Positions 12,820 to 26,110 of a stretch of DNA of 64,000 nucleotides are shown piece by piece; the first letter of the stretch is position 1, and each line of letters starts with the position of its first letter. This DNA is from Epiperipatus broadwayi (lineage: Eukaryota > Onychophora > Udeonychophora > Euonychophora > Peripatidae): assembly GCA_028023455.1 (NCBI GenBank), contig JAQFVV010012435.1, forward strand, positions 62,001 to 126,000, written 5' to 3'. Below the pieces are notes generated by a model, which saw only the letters and a program-made list of their open reading frames with translations, ran no database searches and was not told the DNA's origin. A program made the position numbers and the translations under genes.

Positions 12820-13030
12820 AAGAGATGATAATAGATGGATAGTTGGAATCTTTAACTAGATTCCTAGAGATTGTAAAAGACCTAGAAACAGACCACATAT
12901 GAGATAGATGAATGAAATAAGAAGGGTGCTGAGGTGATGTGAAGAAAAGAGGCTAGAGATCAGTGAAGATGAATTGAACTTGGAGAGAACATCATCCTGT
13001 AGTTAATCGATAATAGTTGAAAATGGTGAT
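12820..13030 (+). mobile_element. RTE-like LINE 3' end, copy 1
   Basis: One frame reads DNRWIV, then IPRDCKRPRNRPHMR (stop) MNEIRRVLR (stop) CEEKRLEISEDELNLERTSS, ending in a stop and a GATGATTA-rich tail. 'DnRW...PRd.KRP.gRP..Rw.dEIR' is the well-known C-terminus of RTE/BovB-like ORFs, and GAT-type microsatellite tails are usual there. Three more copies lie at 14930-15140 (minus), 35508-35690 and 46230-46670. Confidence 0.78.
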
Positions 13031-13255
13031 GATTATACATATTGTAGAAAATTAAATCCATAAATGTTTATTCAATTTATTAGCAGTAAAGTAAGAATTA
13101 AAGAAACTATTTATTAAATTAATATTATTTCAATATAAATTTTGTTTTTAATTAAAATTATTTGAAATTAGATCATAATGAAATTAATACTATGCATACT
13201 ATATTTTGGAAATTACATTGAAAATATATTAATTTAGAAAAAAGTTATTAACATT

Positions 13256-13375
13256 ATTAGCGCCCTCTATGATTTGGTTAAAGTAGCAGACTTGGCGAGC
13301 TTAAGGTTCATAGATCATCGCCAATCGCAGTCATTTTTTACTCTGACATCTTATGAACTTCCAAGAAATAAAGCT
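13256..13375 (+). mobile_element. Candidate tRNA-like SINE
   Basis: A GC-richer island begins gcgccctctatgatttgg. It contains gtagcagacttggcgagc (A-box-like) and aaggttcatagatc (B-box-like) and ends gaacttccaagaaataaagc. Its tail resembles that of the 11290 and 33425 repeats. No flanking duplication was identified. Confidence 0.35.
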
Positions 13376-13842
13376 GTTTGATCATTCTTTACATAATGTT
13401 ATTAGATATAAAAATATTAGTTTTTTTATTCTTAAACTATTATTTAAATATAATGAAGTTTTATTTATTTAAGTATTATGTATAAATATATTTAAATCTA
13501 TTTCTTAGTTGGAATCTTTACAGGCTCCTTTACAATGTGTTTGTTATTAATAGTTAATTTATTTAAAATCCTATATGCTAAATCAATATATAAAAATGTC
13601 CAGCAGGATGTAGTTTAGTAATAGAGTGGGAGATTTAAAAAATAATAATTCTTGAGATTAAAGCTCATCTTTTGTCACCATAAGCCTTTATATTTGTAGC
13701 ACATACTTATTCATAAGAATCATCTTTCAATATATATGTAAATAGAATTATTAAACATTCATTATTTAATTAGAAACTATTATATTTTAATTAACCTTAA
13801 ATGAAGACTTTAAATTTAATAAATTTCAAATATATCTATAAT

Positions 13843-14383
13843 GGGTACTTTGGTATTAGAGCTGCAACATGGAGCATGTATTAGATCTACTGTGCCTGTT
13901 CACATTCATATTAATCTACTGATAACTTTGTAATCTTGTGACCTGACCATGTACATGGGAGATTGATACAAATATCAACAGGTGCAGTAGGTCTAATACA
14001 TGCTCCATGTTGCAGGACTAAAAAGAAGTAAAAGTAAAATAATGGTAAAACTTAAAACATTAACAAAAACTTTTAAGAATGACATTTAAAATAAACAACT
14101 TTCACAAATATGTACAAAAAAAGAGATCATGATGAAAAAAAATGGAAAAAAATCTTGTTGATTAAAAAAAAACCACATTTTTACAATGAAAAATATGACA
14201 AATAACTGAAAATGCTGAAGTATTACAAAAAAAAATAGTGTTGATTAAAAAAAACATGTTTTCACATATACTCATAAAAATTATTTTCTTTCAATTTGAC
14301 ATCATTGCAACATTACACATTTATTATCGGTGTGAAAAGGCCTCCTATCTCCTCTACATTGCAGCTTTAGTACTCAAATACCC
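13843..14383. mobile_element. 541-bp element with GGG...CCC ends
   Basis: The first 30 or so bases (GGGTACTTTGGTATTAGAGC) are the imperfect inverse of the last (GCTTTAGTACTCAAATACCC). The 6-bp direct repeat TATAAT flanks both ends (13837-13842 and 14384-14389). Inside, a second hairpin has roughly 40-bp arms (13861-13900 and 13977-14016). There is no coding capacity, so it would be non-autonomous. GGG/CCC termini recall PIF/Harbinger or piggyBac relatives, but the 6-bp duplication matches neither canonical TSD. Confidence 0.75.
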
Positions 14384-14389
14384 TATAAT

Positions 14390-14925
14390 GTTCTTTTATA
14401 TAGATGAATGCTAATGTTTACTTTTTATCATTTCACTTCAACTTTGAAGTAATCTGGGCAGATAATATGCATCTTGATAGATAGCCTTTAACATTTTTTC
14501 TCCCTGTTTTCCATCATATATTTGAAATATAAAGTGATGTTAATTACATAAAATTAAATGCACTTTTGAGCTTCATATTTAAAAATAGAAATCTTATTTT
14601 GAGTTTTTGTAAATCAATAGTAAAAATGAAAACATTTGCCACTGGTATATAATCATCATTATTACAGGGCATTAATAGGTATCTGAAAAGCAAATACATC
14701 ATAAAATTTGCTCTCACTATTTATTGTACATTTTCCTATTAAGTTCTTGTATATATTTTTGATCATATTTCATCCCAAATTTGTATCTCATCTGAAATTT
14801 CTTATTGTTCTGGCTCATTTATTAACTTCATAGTTTCTAATGATCGAACATCTGTCTTCTATACAGATACTTACGTTTGAATCTGGATCAAATAAATGTG
14901 AAATTTTTTTTAATACTTTGACATG
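14390..14925. other. Non-coding AT-rich DNA
   Basis: No supported feature. The open stretch beginning at 14840 runs into the antisense RTE fragment and is not a gene. Confidence 0.4.
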
Positions 14926-14929
14926 TTAT

Positions 14930-15140
14930 TCCAAATCTTTAGCTCATAACCAACAATCATCATCATTATCAATTTCAAACATTATTGACCCATGCAGGAT
15001 GAAGATTTCTCCAAGTTCAATCCATCTCTGATCTCTAGACTCTCTTCTCCATATGATCCCAGCACACTTCCTTATTTCATCCATTCAACACACATGTGGT
15101 CAGTTTTTAGGTTTTTCATTAGCTCTTGAGATCCACTGTT
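14930..15140 (-). mobile_element. RTE-like LINE 3' end, copy 2 (minus)
   Basis: The minus strand has the same landmarks as the 12.8- and 35.5-kb copies: a gaccacatgtg...gaatggatgaaataaggaagtg stretch, gagaagagagtctagagatcag, then ttcatcctgcatgg and a GAT-rich tail. It is heavily decayed. Confidence 0.7.
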
Positions 15141-15144
15141 TATA

Positions 15145-17720
15145 TTTTTATGCACATAGTTCACCTTTTTTCAACATACATCTCTTAATATTTGGTTATG
15201 CAAACCCAATGATACTATAAAAATAAACTTTCTATTAACTGGAAGTATATCATTTGATATCTCTTAAAGGAAACTAGTCACAACAAATCTGTAATATACA
15301 TTAGTGTTATTACAGTGGTTATAATTATCATGTGACTTCCACATTTAAAAAAACTTTTATCAAAATAATGTAATTCAAAATAAATATATACAATATGGAC
15401 ATAAAGAAAAGCTTGGTTAATACTTTGACAGCATGGTATGCTAAGCATGCTTTCGACTAACTGGATAGTCCTATTCATAGCAATAGTTGTCCAAGAAGAT
15501 TGTGATATTCAATAAAAGAATAAACAAAAGTGTGGATTTGCATAAAATTTGAATATATGATGTAAATGAATTAATTTTAATGAGCCACTTTTTGATAGGG
15601 GAGTGTGAGATTCTTTTTGGTTGATTCGTGGTATGTTGTTGGCAATATGTCAGGATTCTTGAATTTTACATTTAAGCATGTTTCTTTTTTCTTGAGCAGC
15701 CACCCACTTATACACATCAGCCAATACAGGGTGAATTTACTTGCTTTTACCTATGAATAAAAAGATTAAGAAAATATCATGGTTTTTCATTTTCATATGA
15801 GGGTGAGAACAAGTTTGAGCTTTTGTAAAAATACAATAAACTAACACTGATATATATATATATCTAAAAAATAAATAAAGCATCTACTCATTAGTTCAGT
15901 AACACTCCATTAATTAATTTATTATTTTAATCTTTATTCTTAAAGCTGTGAGTATGGGATCTAAATACTAAATCCCGAAAGCGCTAAGCTGGCATATTAA
16001 ATCTTAAATTATAATATGCGAAAAAATCACACTTATAATTTAATCTACTATCTATTCATTGAAAAATGGAGTTATCTCATTTATTCCAATAATTTCAATA
16101 AGCAGTCTTTTTCACTGTGTATAATAATTCCATAACTTTTTACTTTGGGTATTCATCTCACACTTCTTGAAATCCATTTTAGTACTTCAAATGTCTATCT
16201 GCTGTCAATAAAGTTTTCTAGAAATATATTCAATACAACTGTATTTCAGCCTTTTAATGCTCTCCATGCATTAATGATAATTCATTTTCTCATATGTACT
16301 GATTTTTTCCTTAATCCTAGCTTGTGGCTAAGACCTGTAGAGATCCCTACCTTCGAATTTTTCAGACGCTTATTAATCCTGTATATATAATTTACTAAAA
16401 TCGATGCATAATATTAACCTCAGGGCTGTTATTTTTACACTAATAAAGTATGCTCGCATATTATTATAATATTCTATAAAATGAGTAATTGTGTGCTTTC
16501 AAGCACTAAAAATAAAATAATAATCGACTAGTTTATTATTTGAGAGTTCACAGAAAATTCGAGTAAGGGAAGTACGTAATGCATTTTCGTATCCTGTTAG
16601 TCTACCACGCGTGCAAAGCATCTATGCACTAAAATCAATTTATTATTGTTAACTCTTTAATTCTGTATAGTATATATATACGTATATGCAACATATTTTA
16701 AGTTTCCAATCACATATATTAGCAAAACTTTATTCATTAAAGAGTTAGTAAATGAAAAGCTATCATTTGCCAAGGTTCTGTTTTTTAAAGAATGTTCAAA
16801 AAAGATAAACCTTCAGTTAATTTTTTTCATATTTTAAGCTGAAACAATCCATTATATATATATTATTTTATTTTTTAAAGCTGAAACAACGATTAGATAT
16901 ATATTATTTTATTTCTTAATGTTTGTTCTCAAGTTCTTCATATTAACTGTGTTTTTAATTCTCTTGAAACGTCTCTAATTTCAGCATCGAGCACATCTCT
17001 CTTTCTTTTCTTCATATTTGATAACAATTTATTGCAAAATGAATGTTTAGACAAGAAACCCACAGCCCAATTGTTAATGTAATATTGGTTTCCTCTTTTA
17101 GGAAAATATTTCTCCTACGGTTCACAATTTATTTTATTTCAATCCCAGAGATCTTTGAAATGAGATTGTGAAAGAGGGAATAATTTCTTATTAAGAAAAA
17201 GAGGATTTTAGAAAAACACTAACATCTCTGAGAATTATTAATTAAATGATAGCAAAACTTTTAAAAACTCTGCTACCAATTGAAACACTTGGGTCTAATG
17301 TAGTTGCATGCGTATATTGACATGTGCTTTTATTTTTCTAGTGATTATAAAAAAGAATATTGAAATAAATTTTATATCCTATTATTTTATTTGGGTCTTA
17401 TTACAATTTGCAATATAGCTCTAAAATTGAGACGCTAAAATAAATTATGTTATGTGGGGACATGCACCAACAAACTATTGACGAAGTCAAATGTTACCAC
17501 GTGATTGTATAACTCTGCTTCTTACGATCTTCAGAAGCGAACTTAAAATGCATACAATCTAACCAACATTTAATTTAAAGCGCTTAGATATGAAAAAGGT
17601 TATTTGTTTACAAATCAATTATAGCATTAACGTAAAATTTGCTTAATAAATTTATTCAACACGCTCTAAGACCAGGCTTTCCAGAGTTAGATGATAAGAG
17701 TTTGTTTGAATATTTTTTCA
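15145..17720. other. Block with little repeat content
   Basis: Between about 15.5 and 17.7 kb I see no copies of the window's repeat families, and the base composition is a little less extreme. A minus-strand open stretch with mixed, protein-like composition lies at 16938-17114. No full gene structure can be drawn. Confidence 0.4.
16938..17114 (-). CDS. Small open stretch, possible exon (unrecognised)
   Basis: It is open for 58 codons between an upstream TAG and a TGA. It includes GNQYYINNWAVGFLSKHSF and MKKRKRDVLDAEIRDVSREL. The product is balanced in composition, unlike the low-complexity frames around it. There is no ATG near the upstream end and no strong splice signal, so it could be a chance frame, an exon or a decayed gene. 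The family is not recognised. Confidence 0.2.
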   Translation of the reverse strand, partial: EKYFPKRGNQYYINNWAVGFLSKHSFCNKLLSNMKKRKRDVLDAEIRDVSRELKTQLI

Positions 17721-17935
17721 CTTGATTTAGGCTCTAGCTAAGATCCATTTTCTGATCAATATTAGATGGTTAACTGAATTGGCTATGGATTAGCTATCTA
17801 AAAATAAGACAAAAGTCTTATGAAATATTTTTTTAAATTTACTCAGTTCATTTTCAAATCCAAGTCGTAAGGGTGGAAGATAGATGCACTACTATTATAA
17901 ATGTATAAAGCATCAATAGGATACTATGATCAAAA
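17720..17935 (+). repeat. Dispersed repeat V, single-unit copy
   Basis: The segment ctctagctaagatccattttctgatcaatattagatggttaactg... followed by ttttcaaatccaagtcgta and a ...aaagcatcaatagg end matches the 43510-43975 repeat. That copy has four tandem copies of the first segment and the same tail. Here there is only one unit. Confidence 0.6.
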
Positions 17936-18015
17936 TATATTTTATTATTAATGATAATAGTTTTCATTGACTATTATTCCTTAACACAGTTTGTTATAGC
18001 ATATAATGCAAAAAA

Positions 18016-18609
<594 letters not shown>

Positions 18610-19340
18610 GTTTTAAATTATAAATGTTACTTTAATAGTATGTATATGCTTGAATAATATTATTATTACATAAGCTTCACTTTATAACTATTAATCGTTT
18701 TCAAAGTATGAATTTGTTCATATTTTTTAAAATTTTGTTATATTTAATTTTACATAAAAGACTAAATACTTCCAACTAATGTATATCGATACATGATTTT
18801 TAAATTATATATCAACAAATTTTTTGAGCAAGTGCTAAATATAATTTATAAACAATATTAAAATGATTGGGTAGTTATTACTCAAACATATAGCTCAAGT
18901 TCTGAAAAAAAATTAAAATGTCTAATCTAAAGAAAAATAATATTGGAATACCTTCATATATACTTAATACATTGCATAATTTATTTATTACTTTTTTTGA
19001 TTAAGCTGTCAGTTTTGGTTGTTTAACAGTCTTCCTCAGAATAGTAAAATGCATATAATATAAATACCAACATCATTATAATATTACTACACTCATAAAA
19101 TTTAATTTTTCTTTATATATTTAAAAATCCATCATATTAAAATATGCTTTTCATGAAATTTTAATTTGACCTACTACTTAAAAAGGAAATATCAGGACTA
19201 AATATAATATTATCTGTAATCTAATATGTATTAGTTCATTGGTATTTTATTAATATTTACCATAAATGATTTCCATTTTTATATATTACAACAATTCTTT
19301 ATAAAAATCATTTATTACATGATCACCATTTCTTACACTG
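18610..19340. other. Non-coding DNA with one motif of interest
   Basis: No gene. At about 19005-19040 the minus strand carries ctgaggaagactgttaaacaaccaaaactg, a diverged version of the CTGAnGA...GAAAC motif discussed in the findings. From about 19319 the F1 family terminus begins. Confidence 0.4.
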
Positions 19341-19345
19341 TTATT

Positions 19346-19646
19346 AAAACAGGCAAAACTCTCCCTCCATACGGTAGTGCTACTCAGTGCAAGCCTGAGT
19401 AATCAATGGATATCAAAAGGCTTGTGCATATATTGGATGAGTAGGCATTATATAAAGAAAATCTAGGTTCAGTGCTCTCAGATCCAAGGCTCCTCACTGA
19501 TGAAGTCCACAAGCCAGAAACTAGTCTGGGGATATTGTCTGAGTAGGCACTAGATAGGATTTTATGCCCAAGTCTTCTGGCATCCATTGATTACTCTGGC
19601 TTGCACTGAGTGGCACTAATGTATGGAGAGTTTTGCCTGATTTTAA
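19346..19646. mobile_element. Foldback repeat, family F1, copy 2
   Basis: Arms of about 85 bp (19346-19430 and 19563-19646) begin and end with AAAACAGGCAAAACTC and its inverse. The centre holds ctcactgatgaagtccacaagccagaaactagtctgg, the inverse of the corresponding part of the 22.3-kb copy. The middle is therefore inverted relative to the left arm when compared with that copy. Confidence 0.85.
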
Positions 19647-20019
19647 AAATCATTTATGTTTATTTAATTCAAATATAAATGTATACTAATTTTATTATTT
19701 TTAAATTATGCCTAAAAACTTAATTAAAGTATAGCTTAAGAAAATATTCATAATAATAAACACCTCTTATAAATAAGTGTGGTCATTCTAACTCCAAACA
19801 AAAAAAATGAAAGAAAGGAGAAAGAAAGAGAGAGAATTCTTTATGTAGAAATGAATTTTATGATAAATATACAAACCAATATGTGAACCACAAATATGTT
19901 CACATCTAGAATATGCTGGTAATTTTTCTGTTTATTTGATATTTTATGATGTTATACATTAATTTCTTATAAAGAAAACTTCTTGTCTGAAATACTTCAA
20001 TACAATGTCTTAATTATAA

Positions 20020-21420
20020 TTTTCCAATGTATTCTTTTCTCTGCCACATCTTCTTAATGGAAACAATTAATATTGCACTTCTTTGGAATTCTTATAATGT
20101 GACAAGTTTTACCTTTCCTTCATCATAGAAATCTTGCATTGTAAATTTGCTTTACATAACAAATTCAATGAAGGTATGATTTTAAAATAATCGACCCTAT
20201 AATACCCATAATTAAAAAATTGAACATATTGATTTGTTTTATAATCATGCCATTGTGTTTTTAAAATTTTATATAGCATCCTTAAATGAAACTGTTCAAA
20301 TGTCGTTATATTGTGTCAATAGAGTGTCCATGTTTTGTTTCTATACAATAAATTAGGTAAAATAATAATTATATGTAGGCATATCCATGTGATGAAATAC
20401 TCTACCTATTAACTTGTTAAAAACAGCAGCAACACATTGGAGTCTGTGTTGAATCTCGGCATCTAAGTACACTTTTTTATTTATAAAACTACCAAGTTAT
20501 TTAAAGTGGTTTACATTCTCAAGTTGATTAGCAGCCAAGCTAAAAGTTGCTCAAGATGTTTATTCCATGATGATGATTACTTTGATTATTAATTAATAAA
20601 CCAACATTTTTATCTATCTGTTCAAAATATTAAGCAAATTGTATAAATGGTCTTTGAATTGGAAAAAATACTACGATCATTAGTAGACGAAATTTAAAAT
20701 TTCATTATCAAACCTATATCATGTCTTGATCCCAATTTCATTAATGGCATTTATAAACAGTTCCTTACACTATTAACATAAAAAACGGGGAAAAAATATT
20801 GGAGCAAGTACAGATTCTAGTTTAACACCAATTTTTATTTCAAATACCTTAGATTTTTCACTGTAACATAACACCTTCTCATTCCATAATGGAGAAACTG
20901 GATAATATGAATAAATTTTGATGAGCACCCAACTAATTTCAAACAATGTCCTATTACCTTGATGAATCAGTAAAAGCAATATAAAAATTACATGTTTGTT
21001 CCTAACACTTTTTCAGCATTTTCCTAGAAATAGTTCTTTAAAACTACATTGAGTCTCACAAACTTGCAGCCTATTCAACACTATCCTTGAAAGTACTTTT
21101 TTCAGTAGTAGATAATAATGGTATCCCATAATAATTACTGCAATTTTGTCTATTCTCTTCGTTTTTAAAAACTAGAACAATAAATGTATCTTTAAGATCT
21201 GGTAACAAACTTCCTAAGTCCATATATTACTAACAACATATTCAATATGTGTGAAGCTAACATATCATTATGTTTTTAAAACTTCTCCAAGTATTTCATC
21301 AGGATTTGTGGTTTTTTCATTTTTATGATTACAAAGATCTGTTGTGTCTTCACTAAGCTGAATATTTTTGTACAAATCTGAATAAGTATATAAAATGGAT
21401 ATATCATTAAAAGATGTCAT
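20020..21420 (-). mobile_element. RTE-like reverse transcriptase relic
   Basis: Read leftward: a motif-B-like FEIKIGVKLESVLAPIFF (20773-20979 frame) where GVKQGSVLAPILF is usual, a LYNLLNILNR segment near 20640, and then NVNHFK-LGSFINKK (about 20520-20475). EIQHRLQ and AVFNKLIGRVF follow, the usual 'FKYLGS...aEI..Rl..A..VFnkL' order of LINE ORF2 proteins. Motif C is not seen. Several stops and frame changes separate the blocks, so it is dead. The order and wording fit the RTE/BovB group, which also supplies the short 3' ends elsewhere in the window. Confidence 0.75.
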
Positions 21421-21424
21421 CTCA

Positions 21425-22280
21425 ATTCTTGTATTATTATTCAAAAGTTGATCAAACTATTCCTTCCACCTGTTCAAGATATCATGGTCATTATATAATT
21501 GCCATTTCTGGATTTTATGATGCCATTTCTCAGGTCCATATATTGCCTTCATTGCATCAAGAAAGATCTAGAATGACCACAATCAGTGAATGTGTTTTAA
21601 TTCACCAATCATGTTTAAGTCTTATTGTTAGTCACAGAATTTTTGCTTTCAGATTTCTATATTTATTATAAAGTTTCATATCAATTATTCTGCCAATCAG
21701 AAAATGCCATATTTCCTTTTAATCAAATCAGTAATAATAAGATCATTTTAATAAAGCCAATCATGATTCTTCTTTTTAGTGAATTCAAAAATAAATTTAG
21801 TAATATCTATAACATACATGGCAGAATTTAAGATCCATATTAGCAATTTTTGAGCTTAATGACAGTTGGAATTTAATAAATATAGTAGTCTTTTAATAAA
21901 TGAACATCAATTTTTTTGTGAATATGATTGAAATAATATCTACTTTTTAATGCAACTATGCATTAAAATATGATCTAATCAATGATCTGTTTAACAATAC
22001 GTGGTTGTACATATTTGCAGTACATTACAGTAAAGATTAAGTTACTTCATCTAACACATCTCAAATAAAATTAAATCTTCCAGTCACAATGACTCTTTCT
22101 AAATGATCAGATTTTACATATAGTAACTCTTTCTCAACACAACTCAGATCTTCTATGCAATATAATTCTTTATAAATTATTTATGGTAATCAAATATCAG
22201 GGTTCTTTCAATAATGAATTTTTCAATAACCAAATACCTTATTCCTTCTTTTAATTTTTTTATACCAACCAAGAATATGA
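21425..22280. other. Non-coding AT-rich DNA, possibly older part of the RT relic
   Basis: No clear domain. The open stretches here (21414-21831) read against the RT relic's strand and are not supported as genes. Confidence 0.35.
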
Positions 22281-22283
22281 TTT

Positions 22284-22655
22284 TAAAACAGGCAAAACTC
22301 TCCATACAGTAGTACCACTCAGTGCAAGCCAGAATAATCAATGGAATCCAGAAGGCTTGTGCATAAAATTCTTATCTAGTGCCTACTCATCCAATATCCC
22401 CAGACTAGTTTCTGACTTGTGGCCTTTATCAGTGAGAAACCTTGGATCTGAGAGCACTGCACCTAGATATTAGGATTTAATGCAACCCTCCAGCAGCCAC
22501 CTTTTATCTCTACTTAACTACAAAATTATGAGAATAAAATTGAAGAGAAGCCTTGGATCTGAGAGCACTTCACCTAGATATTAGAATTTAATGCAACCCT
22601 CCAGCAGCCACCTTTTATCTCTACTTAACTACAAAATTATGAGAATAAAATTGAA
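22284..22655 (+). mobile_element. F1 family, extended copy with internal duplication
   Basis: It starts AAAACAGGCAAAACTCTCCA, has the same left arm as the foldback copies, and continues through cccagactagtttctgacttgtggcctttatcagtgag. A perfect-looking 111-bp tandem duplication (unit 1 22441-22551, unit 2 22552-22655) follows. It has no right arm, so it probably shows the uninverted order of the family. Confidence 0.75.
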
Positions 22656-22808
22656 AACACAAATGATATTTTCAATCTAAGCTCATTAACTTATATAGTC
22701 ATATAGGTCTGAATTCAATTCAGTACCCATACATTTTGGGGTCTTTGGTTCTTTAATAAACATAGCCACCATTATCCTATTGGGCAGCATTGGTATTAAA
22801 CCAACAAA

Positions 22809-22944
22809 CATCACATGATCACTATTTTTTATGCTTGCTCATAATTGATTACTCTGGCTTGCACTGAGTAATACTACTGTATGGAAAGTTTTATCTGTTG
22901 TAATAATAGTTATGAACAAGCATAAAAATAGTGATCATGTGATG
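22809..22944. mobile_element. Short foldback of F1 termini
   Basis: The left arm CATCACATGATCACTATTTT (22809-22844) is inverse to the right arm (22910-22944). The centre is an F1 fragment (ttgattactctggcttgcactgagtaatactactgtatgg). It shows that the outermost F1 terminus is the catcacatgatcac sequence. Confidence 0.8.
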
Positions 22945-22949
22945 AATGG

Positions 22950-24420
22950 GATTTTGGGGACAAATAACAATGTATGATCTTCCCTTTATGATGATATCTT
23001 AATACGTCAAATAAATATTAAGTATTAGAATTAAATATGAAACTCTTATATTAAAAATAATTATGACATACTAAAATCACATTCATGATATTATGAGTAG
23101 GAGAGGGATTTTGTTATACCCAAATATCACACCAACAGTAGTCTTATACCAAAATAAAAATAATCTTATAATCTTAATTCCAGATGAATAAAATAAGGTG
23201 GTTTTATAATAAATGAATAAGACAAAGTGATCTTATTTTAATTTTAGATAAATAAAATAAGCTTATCCCTGGATTACTTTAACACCAATAATATATTTAA
23301 TAAATTGAATTTTATATCATATTTTTTATACTCTTATACTCACAATGCATAAAATAAATATGTGTGATTTTGTTGGATTTCTGAAAAATGCAAATGATGG
23401 TGGAGGAAAACAAAAACAAACACTAATAATGAAAATAATATTCATTGACAATAAAGGACATGGAAAAAATAAACATATTATTTTAATAAAAATTATAAAC
23501 TACAAAATTCTCTCCAATAAAAATTAAAATTGCAAATTACACTTGAAATAATAATAAAAATAATAAGTAAATGACAATCTTAATATGATATCCATAATCA
23601 TCAAAGTTATGACAAACACACTTTCAGTTATATAAGTATCTATAAGAAATATTTAATACTTCTAAATCAGATAAATCTTATTATCCTTTGATAATGATGG
23701 ATGTTGAAGAAAATGTATAAATTTTTATAGCCACATAAACAATTATAAGTTTAACAAAATATTTTATCAGGTTTTAAAAACATCTGGATATGTAGATTAG
23801 ACATATCAACAAGATCTATACATCAAAAACACTCTGGTTTATCAAGAGTGCAAATGAAACCATGGCTGACATCATGCATCACCTTGAAAACATATCAAAA
23901 GCTAGGATAAAGACATAGTTGGACATCACACAATGACTTTAATAAATATATCACCAAGATATGCATCAAGGGATTGAAAAATAAGACAAAAATAAGGTGA
24001 TGGCATAAACGTAGATAAGCATATATACAAGAGGGTAATAAAAAACTAGGACCTTGTCTTTAGTTTTAAAATATGAGAATAAGCCATTATAAAGAGAAAG
24101 GTTGCTTAAATATAGCATTATACATTAGATATTACTAAAGATATAATAAAACTCACTGGTGTAATAAAACAATCTATAAAGTAGAGATAACACAACTATC
24201 TCCTATGATAACTGCAAATAACTGATATGTAAAACTGATAAATTATAGCAACATATAACTAAGCATATAAAATTGTGGCAAAATCTTTCAATAATAAAAA
24301 GTACACATCAACTTCATGAATTCTTTCATACATTCATTCATATTCTAAATAATTCTAAAAAAGAACAATTATAATTACACTCTAAAGTATTTTATACAAT
24401 AACAATAATATTAAATTGTT
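22950..24420. other. Non-coding AT-rich DNA
   Basis: No gene recognised. The open stretch 23345-23527 is low-complexity (Lys, Ile, Asn). Confidence 0.4.
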
Positions 24421-24424
24421 GAAA

Positions 24425-24520
24425 CACTTTATTACTTTTACAATGCTTTATTATCCACCCTTTCCTTCAGTTAACAGTTTCGACTGCCCCAGCAATCTTC
24501 TTCAGAACTACAACATAATA
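24425..24520 (-). repeat. Family B repeat, single arm
   Basis: The minus strand reads TTCTGAAGAAGATTGCTGGG, then GCAGTCGAAACTGTTAACTG and tandem AATAAAGC / AATAAAGTG polyadenylation-like words. The same sequence makes both arms of the hairpin at 36521-36782. GATTGC/GCAGTC can pair as a 6-bp stem with a TGGG loop. Confidence 0.7.
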
Positions 24521-24655
24521 TAACATATGAATATAAATATACATGAACATATAATTTACAATCTATACATCTTATAATATCTTTATTTTATATTATTGTT
24601 ATTCATTTCTTACACCCTTCTTTACATTCTATATTTATTAATCAAAACATTTCCT

Positions 24656-24695
<40 letters not shown>

Positions 24696-24696
24696 T
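24656..24696. repeat. (CA)n(TA)n microsatellite
   Basis: A run of CA repeats followed directly by TA repeats. Confidence 0.95.
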
Positions 24697-24699
24697 CCT

Positions 24700-25650
24700 A
24701 CTTTTATTCTTTATTTTATTCTATTATCCTAATATATAACTCTAAGTTAATATCTTCCATATTTTATATTATTATTATTCACTTTGCTAACAATTATTCA
24801 ATAACTTATAATCTATTTTACTTTAACATATAATTCTAAGCACCTTTCTCCTAACCTCAATACTAAATTCAAATATTCTGAGAACTTGACATGAAATGAA
24901 TATTAAAATCATACATAGAAAAAAATGACCACAATCATAATATATGTATAAATAAATCTTACAACTAAATATTTATGTCCATTTTACTAAATAAAATTAA
25001 CAATCCGTAAGTCTTGATTTTTCATACCATTTAACAGCATACAGTCATATAAAGAGTCCTTGGACATACTGAAGACTTTTACAGGATTTCTGGACAATAT
25101 TGTAGATTTAAATTAATAAACAGCAATTAAAACATGAGCTAAATTGAATATTAAATCACTGACATAAATAAGATAGTCATTCTAACAATAAGCAGTATTA
25201 ATTCAATAATAATAAAGTAAGTAGTAAGTATTGTAGATATTTTAAATGTAGCATATTGAGTAATACTTAAATGATAGACAGTTTAAATTGCATATTGAAT
25301 AAATAATAAACATTGTAGATATTTAGTAGCATATTGAGTAAATAAAAATAATATTTCCTTTTGTAAAATATAATTTTTAGCTTTATGAAGTAAATATTAA
25401 TAAAGAGCTAACAAATCTTCAATAGAATGTTGTCGAGCCAGAATAAAATATTTACAAGAGCCAATACATTTTAAATAGACTATTGAGGAGCTGTAATAAT
25501 TTTAATAAAAGCACAAAAATAATCTTTTTGTAAATCATGTATGTGGTAAAATACAGAGCACATTTAAAGAGTTAATGATATGTAATTTTCATCTTTTTTT
25601 GACAATAAAATATTAAATAGCAAGTATCCATGTTAAAGAATATAGTCTTT
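24700..25650. other. Non-coding DNA with weak tandem similarity
   Basis: Between 25200 and 25345 the words tattgtagatattt and agcatattgagtaa recur at a spacing near 90 bp, a decayed tandem repeat. Nothing else was recognised. Confidence 0.4.
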
Positions 25651-25654
25651 TTAT

Positions 25655-25752
25655 TCATGTGTCAAAGTATCAGCTGGGAAGCGAACCCGCAAATCCGGGA
25701 CAACTGCTTGTAAGGTCGCTGTACTGACCACTCGACCACCAATGCTTGACAA
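25655..25752 (-). mobile_element. tRNA-derived SINE, copy 3 (minus)
   Basis: The reverse complement reads GCATTGGTGGTCGAGTGGTC, a tRNA-like body with CTTACAAGCAGTTGTCCCGG, a B-box-like GGGTTCGCTTCCCAGC, and the tail through GACACATGAATAAAAAG. It is the same family as the copies at 1.7 and 43.3 kb. ACTGC-type stems flanking CTTACAA suggest an ancestral tRNA with a TAC anticodon (valine). No clear target-site duplication remains. Confidence 0.85.
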
Positions 25753-26110
25753 GCCTTTATTGTCTAAATTGTAGTTTTAAATAATTACTGAATGCAGAAA
25801 ATATATTTTACCTTTTGAGACAGATAAAAATACTAATTAGCATAATAAAGCTCATTTGAGCATAGCAATTTTATTTATTATCCTAAGATAAAGCAACTAT
25901 CCATTATTAAAGTCCAACTGCAACTGTTATTCATAATAAATACCTATTTTCTTCATAAAACATTCTTATAATGATTAAAGTATTGCATGTTTCCACTTTT
26001 TCTTAAATGAAGAAACAAACATTTTACTCCTTTTAAGATAATGCGATGGTAAAATAATTTTAAATGGCATTTTTAAATATGTAGGCATATAATTCACTAA
26101 TTACATTTAT

